From Linnemannia hyalina (Eukaryota; Mortierellomycota; Mortierellomycetes; Mortierellales; Mortierellaceae), in contig JAHRHY010000003.1 of NCBI GenBank assembly GCA_019671135.1, positions 1,178,001 through 1,242,000 on the forward strand: DNA of 64,000 nucleotides, written 5' to 3'. The notes beneath the pieces are model-generated. The model did no database searches. It was not told the origin of the DNA and saw only the letters and a program-made list of their open reading frames with translations. The position numbers and the translations under genes are program-made. Below are positions 48,691 through 60,660 of this stretch, one piece after another. The first letter of the stretch is position 1. Every line of letters starts with the position of its first letter.

Positions 48691-50130
48691 GAAAGAACAG
48701 GAGTAGGAAATACTTATATTTTATTATCTATGAAAACAATGAGATGCCTTTGCCTGGAAAGTACAAAGAGAGAGATCAGAGTCATTTGATGTTCAAAGAG
48801 ATATTCCTATGTCCAGTTCTCCTTGAATGCCACCGCAATAGCCAAAAAAAAAAACATCCCTCTCCAGGCTATTATTGTTACGTGAGAAGACGAAGGCAGG
48901 GGTATCCTGTTAAAACTGCTTCCTTGCCATCAGCTCTTCCTCTTGCTATTTAGTCCTCCATCTTGCCATTAGTCCTTCTTCTTGCCATCAGCGCCATGTA
49001 GCCCACCCGATAATCATGCTTCTATTTGACCTTGTTGATACTCGACTGAGTATTGGCAATGGGGAATGATCACGTCGAGAATGGACAACTCTTGCTCATG
49101 TTCCTGCTCGCTCGCCAATTGTCCTGCCAGTGTACTTTGTCCTTTCAGCATCCTTTATCCTGTTGTGTGCTCCTAGTTTGAGAGAGGAAGAAACAAAAAA
49201 GAGGGAGACAAAAAAAAAGTGGTCAGAAAACAGCGAAGCCACTAACCAACTACATAAATGCTCTCTTATCCCACAACCATATCGACTATTCCCAGGTAGT
49301 GTTAGACCAAGAAGAACCACAGAACCCTCAACCGTGCCCTCGAGTCGCACGCCTTCTCATTTTGTCAACAGTTTGGACAGTCAGCAATCCCCGCCAGGTC
49401 CAAGCAGATTGATGCAGGGATACTGAGTAAAGTAGTGCAAGTAAATGCAAAATCCTTCTGAAGAGGCACATTCAGCAGGTTAATGAGCCAGCAGTGACTA
49501 TGCCGCCTTCATTCCCATAACAGAGCACCAGGAGGCTATACTCGCGATACCCTGAGAAGCAATGAAAGAGATGGAACGCAAGTCATCGAGGGCTGAGACG
49601 GTGGTGCTACTCAGACGACCACATCCTATTGACAGCCGATATGATTGTGACAATGGAGAACGATTACATCGAAAGTGTACCTTCCTCGATTGCGCAAGGC
49701 ACGATAAACTTAAATCCTGCCGAGTTATGAATGAGGCGGTGACCATGGTGGTGAATGCGTCGACCGATTCTGCTGAATGACTTGATCAGCGCAGGGTGAA
49801 AACTGTCCGAATGATGCTTCATGCTAGAACGTGAGTCGAGTGGACTTGAATTGATGAGAGAAGTGGGAGAGGCCAATTGAACGCGGATAAGGTGTATTGA
49901 GGAAATTAAGGTAAAGGGAGATGAGGAAGAATTAGGTGAAGAGGGAGAAGGTGAAGGGGTGAAGAAGAGAAGGTGAAGAGGAGAAGGTGAAGAGGGAGAA
50001 GATGAAGAGGGAGAGAGTGAAGAGAAAGAGAAGGAAGGAGCAGAGGGAAGGAGGGAAGAGTTGAGGATAAGAATTGAAAGGAAGCTGTGAGGAAGCCAAG
50101 GTCATTGCGGTGAGGTACCCTGCTAAACGG
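48690..50130 (-). repeat. R repeat copy 5 (inverted)
   Basis: Reverse-complement R family: TTATTATCTATG and GTACAAAGAGAGAGAT at 48720-48775, AACATCCCTCTCC, GACAAAAAAAAAGTGGTCAG at 49209-49228, CCAGGTAGTGTTAGACCAAG, CATTTTGTCAACAGTTTGG, CGGTGGTGCTACTCAGACG, and the G/A tract from 49880 to 50080. It ends near CCCTGCTAAACGG at 50125-50140. Confidence 0.75.
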
Positions 50131-50449
50131 AAAAAGAAAACGTCATACATACATATTAGTAAGGGTGATGGCAGCGACGAATAAACATCTGCCTCCAAGC
50201 CAAAGGGCTCTTCCTCCTGAAAGGAAATTGATTTCTCACCCTCAAGGTCTACTTGCCTCCTTGCCCTTGTAGTGCCAAGGAAGAGGAGGAAAGAATAATG
50301 AGAGTGAAGAGTGAAAAAGTGAAAAGTGAAAAGTGAAAAGTGAAGAGGGAAGAGGGAAGAGGGAAGAGAGAAGTAGGTAGAGAGAAGGAAGACTTGTAGA
50401 GGAATGGAGAGAGGGATAGCACAGACAAGCTGATGTGTTGTCACCATCA

Positions 50450-52690
50450 AAAGGTGAATGAAGAAGAAAAAACAACGAGAGCAATGTTGCCCCTCTCTCC
50501 CTCTCCTTGATTCAATGTCTTGATATCGTTCTCCATTCCATCACGCTGAACCAGTCTCATCCAAGATAGGGCACAGTCAGGCTCGATCAACTGTCCAGCG
50601 AGGTCTTCAAGTATAAGAACCACCGTTAGTGCGACGTGCAACATTAAAGAGATCATCTCAATGAGATTGAAGAAAGCCTGAGAGTCTTGGACCTCTTCTA
50701 TAAACATAATATCCATCAGGAAATGGCACCTTTGGCCTTTAATATATCGTTTTCCAATGGACCTGAACTCCCTCCAAAATAGCAGGAAAACCAAACCAAT
50801 CTGGGTCAAGTAATGTTCACGCTTCAACAAGTCTTCCTCGGACATGAGTGCACTCTGAATAAATGATTCCTCTGCATCACGCAGCTAACAACTCCCTCTA
50901 GACTCCAATCAGAGAATGTCTTTGTGAAAGAAGCAAGACCATCCTCAAGTGATGTCCAACCAAATAGCTCAAAGCCTTGAGAACATCCCAAGTCGACATC
51001 GCCGCACCCCATCTCTATGGACTGTGGACAAACGAGACGAACCGGACAGTACTCGATAAGGATCATTGAATCCTATTATTGAAAGAAGTCCACAACTGTA
51101 GACACCTCGGAGCCAATGCTATGGTCGAAGCAATTCACCGTAGAGGATTCGAATGACTAAAGCTAAAAGAGTCTTGTCTTCAACGGGTAGCCAGTTGTCC
51201 GCAGTGACAACATTTCAACATTGCAAGAAAAAGATTCCACACACTAAAAGCTACTCATGCCGCCCCTCCAGGTGAGCGCATAGCGATTGATATATCCAAA
51301 TTCCCAACGAGCGATAGTAGAAACATTCGTGTCCTTGTTATGGTTGATGTCTGCACTAGATTCGATTTTCTTGACGCCACGCCAGATAGAACTGCAACTA
51401 CAGTCGCTGGCCGTCTTTTCAAGTCATTCTGCACGATTGGGTTTCCTAAATTTCCTACAGACCGACAAGGACACCGAGTTTGCCAGCGGGTCCATACACA
51501 ACATGCTAGAGATAATGAATGTGGACCACCGACTCGCAACTCCATATCATCCTCCTGCGAACTGTTAAGCTGAACGTAACGTCCGCAGAGTAATTGATAG
51601 ACAAACGCCCCTATGGGGCATGTATCTCCCAGTAGCACAACGACAACTCTATTGCCGAGTAACAGGCATACCCAACTCTACGCCGTTCTGACCATTCTAT
51701 GGGCGCTCTTTCCTAGGCTCGACAGAACAGAGCCCCATCTCCTCAGGCACTAAGACGAGTATTTGCTTAACACAGTCTACCCATCAATCACAGAAAAGCG
51801 AGAACCACTCAACAAAATGATTACAACTTTCAACAAAGCAAATAGTCATGGCAAATGACCCCGATTCAAACGACCAATTACACCCAAAGTATGATGAACC
51901 GACCAAGTGGCGCGTTGCACTCCACGACGGGCCTATGTTCTTTATGATAACACGAATTGGTCACTTCCCCCGTGACTTCGCGTGTGTCCCAGTCGTCGGA
52001 CATACCTACCCAAGAAACCGGGCATTTTGAGGTAGAGAAGATCCTCAGTCACAGACTGCAATGACAATGGGCTGGTGTACAGAGTGGAAAGGTTATCCTG
52101 AGTCTGAGAACTCAGATATTCCCTACAAGGACTTTGAATCCAAAATGCCAGTAGTACTCCATTACAAAAGGATAGCAGAACCCGCATGTTGTTGCGACAC
52201 CTGTTAAGAAACTCAGCAAGAAAATACAAAAGGTTGTTAAAATGATACAACCTTCTAGCAATGTTCCTCGCCACTCAGAGCAAGACACGCTTCACGAAAC
52301 TTCAAGGGGTTCAAGTCACTTATTGATCATCCCCAAGATATGACAATGACAAGGGTGTTTGTATGGGTGCATCATATTGAGCACGTCGTTTTGACCTTGC
52401 ACTATGACTAAGATGAGCAGCTATCTGACCTTAGTAACCGACTAGGTGGTTTTTCTCCTTGCACTCTTCATTCGCACTATCAATTGAAGATGATGTTGAT
52501 TTCCATCCTCAACCGCTTCTCAAGCCATCTTGGCTGCCGAAAAACTTGGCGGTTCCTTTGCAGGTCTACAAGAGTAGCGAGGCAAGTAGACCTTGTCCCT
52601 AATGCTTTCAAAAGAGAGAACCCTATTGTTAGGAGGCAGATAGATGACAATGGCAGAGACGAATAAACATGAAATGATCACTGGACATTG
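50450..52690 (+). mobile_element. Ty3/gypsy retrotransposon remnant with integrase core
   Basis: The plus strand shows a broken pol tail: the zinc-binding segment (LLLKEVHN, then HLGANAMVEAIHRRGF) at about 51075-51150; an integrase catalytic core with VMVDVCTRFDFLDATP at about 51337, DKDTEFASGSI at about 51467, and HRLATPYHPPA at about 51530, across at least one frameshift; and a C-terminal piece DPDSNDQLHPKYDEPTKW at about 51855. Stop codons and frame changes throughout make it inactive. Upstream sequence to 50450 matches the minus-strand copy at 21290-21990. LTRs were not found by eye. R copies lie on both sides, inverted on the left and direct on the right. Confidence 0.82.
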
Positions 52691-52699
52691 TGCCCTCTT

Positions 52700-54250
52700 G
52701 CATTTTCTTTTGCCCTCTTTTGCGCCCATGTGTGCATGACGTCTTTTTTTCCGTTCCTCTTCCCTTTCCCTTCACACCACAATTGACCGGACGCTTATCT
52801 TCAACGCCTCCCTTTATTCTTCCTCGACGCCTCTTCCCTCTGCCTTCCCCCTGCTCCCTTCTTCTCTCTCTTCACCTCCTCCCCCCTCACCTTATCCCTC
52901 TTCACCTCCCTTCACCTTTCTTTCCTCATTTCGCTTTATTCGCATTCAATTGGCCTCTCCTACTTCTCTCCTCTACTACCCACCTATTCAAGGCCACTCA
53001 ACTCACTTTCGAGCATGGAGCATCATTCGATCAATCGCTAATCAAGTCATTCACCAGTGTCGGTCGACTCATTCACTCATCCATCCTCGGCGGGATTTAA
53101 GGTTCTCGTGCACAAGCCATTGGGCAGTAAAGGAAGGTGCACTTTCGATGTAATTGTTCTCCATTGTCACAATCATATCGGCTGTCAACAGGATGTGGTC
53201 GTCTGAGTAGCACCACCGTCTCAGCCCCGATGACTTGCATTCCATCTCTTTCATTACTTCTCAGGGTATCGCGAGTATAGCCTCCTGGTGCTCTGCTATG
53301 GGAATGAAGGCGGCATAGTCACTGCTGGAACTTTAACCTGCTGAATGTGCCTCTTCAGTAGGATTTTGCTATTGCACTACCTTGTTAAGGTATCCCTGCA
53401 TCGATCTGCTTGGACCTGGGGGGGGTTGCGGAATGTCCAAACTGTCGACAAAATGCGAATGTCTTGCGACTCGAGGGCATGGTTGAGGGTTCTGTGGTTT
53501 CTTCTTGGTCTAACACTACCTGGGAATGGTCGATATGGTTGTGGGGTAAGAGAGTATTTATGTAGTTAGTTAGTGGCTTCGATGTTTTCTAACCACTTTT
53601 TTGTCTCTCCTTCTTTTTGTTTCTTTCTCTCTCGAACTAGGACTGAACAACAGGACAAAGGACACTGACAGGACAATTGGCGAGCCAGCAGGGACTTGGT
53701 GAAGAACTGTGCATTCTGGACATGATCATTCCCCATTGCTATTACTTAGTCGAGTATTAATAAGGTTAAAATAGAGGCATTATTATCGGGTGGGCTGCAT
53801 GGCGCTGATAGCAAGAGGAAGGACTAATGGTAGGAAGAAGAGCTGGTGATAAGAGGAAGGGGTAATGGCAAGAGGAGCTGATGGCAATGAAGCAGTAGGA
53901 GCGGGAGACACCTACCTTCGTCTCCCCGCGCGACAATAACAGTCTGGAGAGGTATGTGTGTGTTTTTGGTTACGGAGTGCGGCATTCCAGAAGAACTGTC
54001 TTTTTGAACATCAAAAACTCTATTTCTCTCTTTGTACTTTCAGGAGAAGGCATCTCATTGTTTCCCATAGATAATAAAATATGTACTTCCTGCTCTCTGT
54101 TTTCTTTTAATGGGTATGACAAGAAGCACAGCTACTTTTAATCTAAGAAGATATTTGAATGCCGAAGGACAACTCAACCGGATACGCTGGTGTTAATGGG
54201 TGAACAGGGAATGAGCTTGTGAAATACATGTCAGATCGCTACTGAGTCGC
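52700..54250 (+). repeat. R repeat copy 6
   Basis: Carries the landmarks CACACCACAATTGACCG, C/T tract, CGTCTGAGTAGCACCACCG (53198-53216), CAAACTGTCGACAAAATG, AACACTACCTGGGAATGG, TTTTGTCTCTCC, GTACTTTCAGGAGAAGGC and TAGATAATAAAATATG. It ends at about 54250 and runs into the kinase-tail sequence, as R copies do elsewhere. Confidence 0.75.
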
Positions 54251-54590
54251 TGTGGATAGCAGTAGAGGAGCATGGTCCCGCAAACCCGCCGAGTTGATTT
54301 TTTTGCCTAGGGGCTTGTTTTCTGATGCTCATTCCAGTAGTTCTTGTCCTCCTTGGACAATCTCCCGCTGATACTTGGATGAACCCCTAATACCTTTTTC
54401 TTTTCTCTCGACACCACTACCACCACCTCAAACAACAATACTCAATAAAACCGATGGTACTCTCTAATGCGACACAACAACAGTTGACCCTGTGGCTACT
54501 AATTGATTTTCTATCAGCAGTGCTCTCTTTTCTTTCAGATGGAAAGGACCATCCACAGACTTGATTATCACCACATCGTTTGCACCTTCT
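54250..54590. repeat. Kinase-family tail joined to a chk1 3' fragment (second copy)
   Basis: 54250-54385 is the reverse complement of the second kinase family tail (AAACCCGCCGAGTTGA, CCGCTGATACTTGG). At 54381 it switches to GATGAACCCCTAATACC and the chk1 3' flank (CTCTCGACACCACTACC, GCGACACAACAACAGTTGA). The junction sequence GATACTTGGATGAACCCC is the same as at 12376-12394 beside kinase copy A. Confidence 0.78.
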
Positions 54591-54815
54591 TTTTCTTGTT
54601 GACCTTTTGAACGTCTCCCCTTTCATTTCTTTTGGAACTTGTCGCGCCATGTCCCTTCTTTTTCTTGTTGACCTTTCGAACGTCTCATCATTTCATTTCT
54701 TTGCATCCTCTCGCACCATGTCCATATGTACATACAACAACAACAACTTCAACTACCTCGTTTCTGATGATATAATACAATTTAATTAATATACATAATA
54801 TACATAAAATACAAG

Positions 54816-56766
54816 TTACCGACGGAGGTAGGTGTGCCAGTAATCCTGGTCACCACCATGACCTCCGTCCTTGTCCTCCGGTGCCTTCTCCTCCATCACC
54901 GCTCCCTTTGGATGACCTTGGCCTTCTTGCGACCCTTAGCTTTTTCCTCCGCCTCGTCGTCACCGTCCGAGTCGTCCTCCAAGACCTTCTTGGCTCTCTT
55001 GGCCTTCTTTGCCTCCTCGACCTGTTCAAAGATGTCGTCGAGGTCAATGTCGTCAGGGTCGACGACTGGCTCCGAGGGTTCGGCCACCTCCAAGGTCTGG
55101 GTGGCCTCCTCCTTTTCCTCCTTTTCCTCCTCTTCCTCATCTTCCTCGTCCTTCTCCTTCTCCTCCTCCTTGGGGGAATCGCCAACCTGGGATCCGGTCT
55201 GCTCCTCCAGCGTCTTGGCACCCTCCTCTTCCTGCGAATTGATAATCTCAACCTGATAAGCGCCATCAGGTTCTGATGCGTCGTCCTCGGTTGGAAGCGG
55301 AGCAGCTGTGCGCAGAATGTCCCAGGAGACACTCTGCGGCACAGGCCCGTCGGTCAGGAAGGGGTGGGTGAGCAGATCGGCCATCGTGATGCGGCTCCCA
55401 GGGTTGCTCTCGAGAGTTCTCTGGAGCAAGTCCTTGGCATGGGGACTCACGCTGCCGTTAATCTTGACAGGCTTCATCGCACCAGCCGCGGTCTTGCTAG
55501 GAAGCTTGTAGGTCACACCGAGTAACATCCTGAAGAGGATGGCTCCGATGGCGAACACATCGAGAGCGTCGGTGTGCCTCTCTTTCCTGAGAACCTCGGG
55601 GGCCTGGAAACCCGGAGTGCCGACCACATCCCTAATGTGAGTAAGCGACAGTACGGTTATGTTAGCAACATGTTCCATATTTGAATCGAAGAGAACATTT
55701 ACTCGTACATAGCTTAATCATATAATCTTACCATAAGCCCTCAAGCTCATCCAGATCTTGCGTCTGACCAAAGTCACCGACCTTCAACACCAACTCGTCT
55801 GTCAAGAACAGATTGAGTGGCTTCAGGTCACAGTGGACTAAGTTCAGACTGTGTAAATGGGCCACACCGGCCACCAGCTGCTGTCCGAAATACCGGACTT
55901 CATGTTCCCGAAGAGTTCTCCTGGCATCCAACAAGGTGTCGATAGTCTAGGTATGAGTATTTAAAAGGATATAGGTGTCAGAGTATTGTCCTCGTCAGTG
56001 CGTACATGGCAATCACAGATGGATTCTAATTATTCTCTCCTACCTTGTTGGAGCACAGTTCCATCGTCAAACAGGGAATCATTCCGTCCTTGAAAAAGCT
56101 GATGGGGGCGACGACATTGGGGTGGTGAGGCTGTTGGTCGCGGATCGTCATGCATGCTCGCCGCTCTTGCTCGACCTGGAAGGAAAGGTAAGAGCGCATA
56201 TATGGTTAGAACACGAGACTCGACCCAGTCAAACTTCCATACATGCTTGCAGTAACAGAAACCCAATGCTTACATCCGAATTCTTGATGTCAAATATTTT
56301 GAAGGTTTTCAGAGCGACCTTTTCACCCTTCTCGTCGACAGCTACATGGACATGTCCGAATGAACCCTAAGCAATCGAAATAAAAATTAGAGACAGGATC
56401 AGAATCAGGATTAGCTCTGCAGCTTTCGACTGGAGGATTGAGGTACGGCAGCTGTGTGGGCCATTAATTAATACTTACTTCGCCCAGAAGATGGGTCTGT
56501 CGGTAGGTATTGTTGGCATTCTTGTCGATGATAGTCTTTAGAGGTGGTGGTGGGGTTCGCTGTCGTCTTGGTTGGCGTTGGACGACCTTATCGCCGTAAT
56601 CGTCTTCTTCTCCGCTGCTGCCACCAGCACCACAACTGCCACTGCCTTCGCCGTCGCTGCCACAGTTGTAGAAGATGGGGAGGCCGGTGCTGTTGGGTGC
56701 TGGATGGTTTTCGTGGAGGGCCTTGTCGCTGCTGTGAGTGTTTCGGATGGAGCTGCTGGAGTTCAT
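54816..56766 (-). CDS. Polo-like kinase copy C, shortened by a late frameshift
   Basis: Exons (minus): 56766-56479, 56366-56274, 56175-56044, 55946-55732 and 55631 onward. Exons 2-4 keep the exact lengths of copies A and B, and splice sites are conserved. The kinase domain is intact (GEGSFGHVHVAVD, VALKTF, HCDLKPLNLFL with Cys in place of the HRD arginine, VGDFGQTQDL, GTPGFQAPEVL). An insertion KTAAGAMKPVKI follows the LGVTYKLP segment. The tail carries a Glu/Lys run and only one DIDLDDIFEQVE unit. A one-base deletion near 54900 changes frame, so the protein ends at the TGA at 54896-54898 with 487 residues. The ancestral WHTYLRR ending and its stop (54816-54818) remain downstream out of frame. 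Moderately diverged from A and B, so an older copy. Confidence 0.82.
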
Positions 56767-57990
56767 CGGAGTAAGTGACAAGGGGATATGACGAGTGAAA
56801 ATGAAAATGAGGTCGAAAGGAAAGAAGAAAAAAAGTCGCTTTTGGAGGGGAGGTTATCCGTTTATGCAGGAAAATGAATTATGAATGAATGAACTATGAA
56901 TGAGCTGAAGCACTGGACATTTACTTGTTTGTCCTCCTTTGCGCCTGAAATGGAAAACATCCCTCTGTCCCCTCTCTGTTTGCCGTTCAACGACAACAGC
57001 GGTGAAAGACACAGGACTACTCAAGAGGATAACCCTGCCATTCATGCAAAAATGCCTCACCGCTATGTAAACAAAACCGAAGAAAACGGAACACCTTGAC
57101 CGCACACTCGTTATTATTACTGACTGAATTAATTGTCTATTCTATGGGTGTTTTTCACTTATTCCGCTATTGAATAAATTCGCTGTAAACCCTTCTGGAC
57201 AAGACAGACGAGCTCGAGGGACATTTCTGGAAAGTGTTGTCGATAGTAATGGTGGACAGACATGGTTGCCTATGGTTCGCGTCAAGACTAGACTGTACTT
57301 GTGGTAAAGATGGCTCTTTTCTACAACCGAATAAAATGTGCTATCCCCTCCTCTGTTTTGGGCCTCAGGGATAGCCATTTTCATGCGAGTACCCAATGAA
57401 CGTATTCCAATTGACGAGGAAGGGATTGAATGTTTCGATGGGCGAGGACATTTTTTTAATATGCCTAATATGCCAAAAGATTAAAGGGAGCGGACCCTTC
57501 CATGTTCACACGACCGCTGGCTTTCAATCGAAGAAGTGGGGAGAGAGGGTAATAAGGAGAGAGGGACAGAGGGACAGAGGGACAGAGGGACAGGGAGAGA
57601 GGAAGGATGACAAAAACAAAACAAAACAAAAAGCATATGTCAAAAACAACATTGCTGCCCTTCGTGCACAATCACCTTTTTTTCATTCGCCCTTTGAATT
57701 GGATGTATTCTTAAAACTAACATCTTACCGACCCTTACTTTCGTATCCAATCTGCAAGGCAACGGATGAATCTTGCGTAACCCTGATCTTTTTTAGAGAA
57801 GGATCTAGCAATGCGAGCCTGTGGTACTTGAAACTTCTTGTCGATACTTCCTATCTCGATCTCCCTTCATTAACTATATCTCATCAATTGCTTGTAGCTC
57901 CCTCATTAATACCATAGCCCAAAGATAGTCTTTTTGGTTTCGTCTCATCTCTTCGCCCTAGAGGTTTTTAGAGACAGCGGCGAAGCTTAT
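56767..57990. other. 5' flank of kinase copy C
   Basis: Equivalent of 15333-16640 with small deletions, for example about 50 bp lost near 57375. The GGGACAGA tract at 57560-57595 is shorter than in copy A. The 114-codon frame of copies A and B is cut to 84 codons. It is probably the promoter. Confidence 0.6.
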
Positions 57991-59660
57991 TAGCTGTACA
58001 ATTAATAGCTTTGATTCTTGGTGTTGCCAACACATTAGGTTGTCTGACTGCACTTTCTTTCTCTCCCTCCTTCTACAAGTCAGTATGCTTTCCCTCCTCT
58101 TCCTTTGCAAGTCTAAAAGGGCGAGGCAAGAGACGTTGATCTCGAGTGAGTACCATATTTGGTTATGAGGCAGTTAGAGGAGAAGGCCCGTACCAAGGCC
58201 CTGTGATCATTTCATGTTTATTTGTCTCTGGCACTACGTTCCTGGTTCTCCCCTTGTTTTTGCCTAGCTTCCTTTTTGCTTCCATCGAGTATTTTGCCTC
58301 CATGTCCGCATGACGTTTTCTTTTTTGTGTTTAGCAGGGGTACTGCTGCATAGGTACCTCAGAGTCCATTCCCTTCTTCCTTTAATCCCTATTTCCTATT
58401 GGCCCTCTACTCCTTCCCTCTCTCTCTTCGCCTTCTCTCTTTAATTTCACCCTCTTTACTTTCACCCTCTTTACTTTCACCCTCCTTACTTTCAGCCTCT
58501 TTACCTTATCCCTCTTTCCCTTAACCTTCCTTAATTTGCCTTATCCGCGTTGTTCAATTGACTTGTCCCACTTCCTCATTCATCCTCGGCAAGATTTAAG
58601 GTACTCGTTAACCCGCACTACCATATTCAGGTATCCCTGTATCGGGATATCTGATTATCCAAACTGTCGACAAAATGAGAATGTCTTGCGACTTGAGGGC
58701 ACGGTTGCGGGTTCTATGGTTTCTTCTTGGTCTAACTCTACATGGGAATGGTCGGTATGGTTGTGAGATGGGAGAGTATTTATGAAGGTCGTTAGTGGCT
58801 TCGATGTTTTCTGACCACTTTTTTGTCTCTCCTCGTTTTGTTTCTTTCTCGCCCGAACTAGGCCCCACAACAGGACAAAGGACGCTAACAGGACGATAGG
58901 CGAGCGAGCAGGGATTTTGCGAAGAACTGTACATTCTCGACGTGATCATTCTCCGTTCCCAAATATTCAGTCAGGTAGCAACGAGGTCAAACAGAAGCAT
59001 TTTTATCGGGTGGGCTTCATGTCGCTCACGTCTTCTTCATGTACTTCGCAGAACCATACAGGAATCAAGCCATCATAGCAGAGCATGAAGCAAGTCCGGC
59101 GTCGCTTAACATTGCCAAGGTCAAACAGGAGCAGTATTATCGGGTGGGCCACATGGTGTAGATGGCAGAGGAGGGACTAATGGCAAGAAGAAGAGCTGAT
59201 GGCAACGAAGCAGTAGGGACGGGAGACCCCTGCCTTCGCCCTTTCGCGCGACATTTACAACCTGGACGTGTGTGTGTGTGCTTAGTTATTGAGTGCGGCA
59301 TTCAAGAAAAACTGGACCTAGGAATGTCTCTTTGAACATTAAATGATCTCTCTCTTTGTACTTTCAGGCAATGCCATATCAGTGTTTTCCATAGATAATA
59401 AATATACGTATTTGCTACTCTCTCTCTGCTGTTCTTTCAAAGGGTATGACAAGAAGCACTGCTACTTTTCATCTACATGATATTTGAATGCGAAATGAAG
59501 AACCGATCAATCGGATACGCTGGTCTTAATGGATGAACAGGCGATGGGATTTTAATACGTCTCAGATCGTTTTCGAGTCGCTGTCAAAAGCAGTGGTCGA
59601 AAATCGAGTTCTCTCCCCTAATGCCATTACCTGATAAAGTTGAATGTGAGCCTTTTCTAC
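57990..59660 (+). repeat. R repeat copy 7 (shortened)
   Basis: Collinear with copy 1 (16640-18230), with the same middle deletion: after CTCATTCATCCTCGGCAAGA the sequence passes directly to CACTACCATATTCAGGTATC. Later landmarks CAAACTGTCGACAAAATGAG (58661-58680), TTTTGTCTCTCC, CTCTCTTTGTACTTTCAGG and the end GCAGTGGTCGAAAATCGAG (59590-59608) are present. Sharing of the deletion with copy 1 shows that kinase A and kinase C units descend from one parent unit. Confidence 0.75.
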
Positions 59661-60660
59661 ACATCACTTAGGTTCAATTGAAGGCACGTCCTCGTGAAAA
59701 TAAACGAGCTCCTTCTACAGGGGTGTCTCTCCTAGTTCGCGGTGAATCAAGTGGGTCGTTGGTCCTTGGCCATCGTCTGTCTTTGCTGATATAAAAAATT
59801 GCAAGTGAGTGTGGACGATGTAAGCATTATTCCTTTTGGTTGTAGTACGATCAAGGAAGAGACATCTTCACTGAAATACAATGAATGTTAATCTTGCCTC
59901 TGCTGCTATGTTAGATTTAGGTATAGCTTATGAACCAGTTGGATATGACGAGGAAGGGGATGGTTGCCCTGCCAAAATATACCAGCACCAGGAAGGGAAA
60001 AAAGCCATCCCCATCCTCTATTTCATGGACTGGAATGCGACCTGTGTCGGTCTTGACCTCGATGGCAAGATGTCGTACTCTCACTCTCAAATGTCAGGCA
60101 GAGGCTCCAGGGTACGTTTTCCTCACTATATTGTCGCTTGGCACACTCAAATCAACATTAATCCTTCAGATCACATCTATCTCAAGTCAGAGAACGTCAT
60201 GCTTAGTAACGGCATTCATGCCCGAGTTTAAAGAAAATCCGGTAAGCGGTACTGTTCTTGGTTTTCATTTCACTGCTCCTTCAAAAAAAATGAACACGAC
60301 ACCAACCTAGGCGAATGCTTTGCTTTGGTTTAATTTTATTGGACTTATGGGAAAAGTTGGCTATCAAGCTACTGAGTTGTTCGATCAAAAAAAATCCTGC
60401 ATAGTACAACAGTGAATATGTGGTGTGAAGGCGCTATCCTTTACAAAATGTTGAATGGCCGGTCCTACAAGCCTTCGCAGGACAAGGCCACAAAGAAGTA
60501 CAAGAATCAGGGTGCCAGTAGACCCGAGCGCCTAAGTACCAGCGGAAGATTCTCTAAGGAGGTGAAGAACTACAGGAGTGAGCATCGGACAACAACCCCA
60601 CGACAAAAAAATCTTATCGGTGGGCTTGCGAGACCATGCGCCCTCCATTGCTATTGAAAA
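59660..60660 (+). pseudogene. Second-family protein kinase remnant
   Basis: The 116-codon frame at 59881-60231 contains VNLASAAMLDLGIAYEPVGY and, near its end, HIYLKSENVMLSNGIHARV, a catalytic-loop-like segment (HRDLKxEN with HRD replaced). After a gap, DMWCEGAILYKMLNGRSYKP at about 60416-60475 matches subdomain IX. The glycine loop, the DFG motif and the frame between the pieces are missing or broken. It is the counterpart of 23840-25545 and is flanked by R copies in inverted orientation. Confidence 0.75.

Noticed and set aside
49130..49426. Recurring frame in R copies with KSGQKT and RKTFSFCRQFG
   Set aside because: The frame and start change between copies and stops interrupt it; its recurrence is explained by DNA similarity of the R family.
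49562..49780. Recurring frame with ETVVLLRRPHP in R copies
   Set aside because: Short, with unstable ends between copies; another frame of the same block also looks protein-like, so neither is supported.
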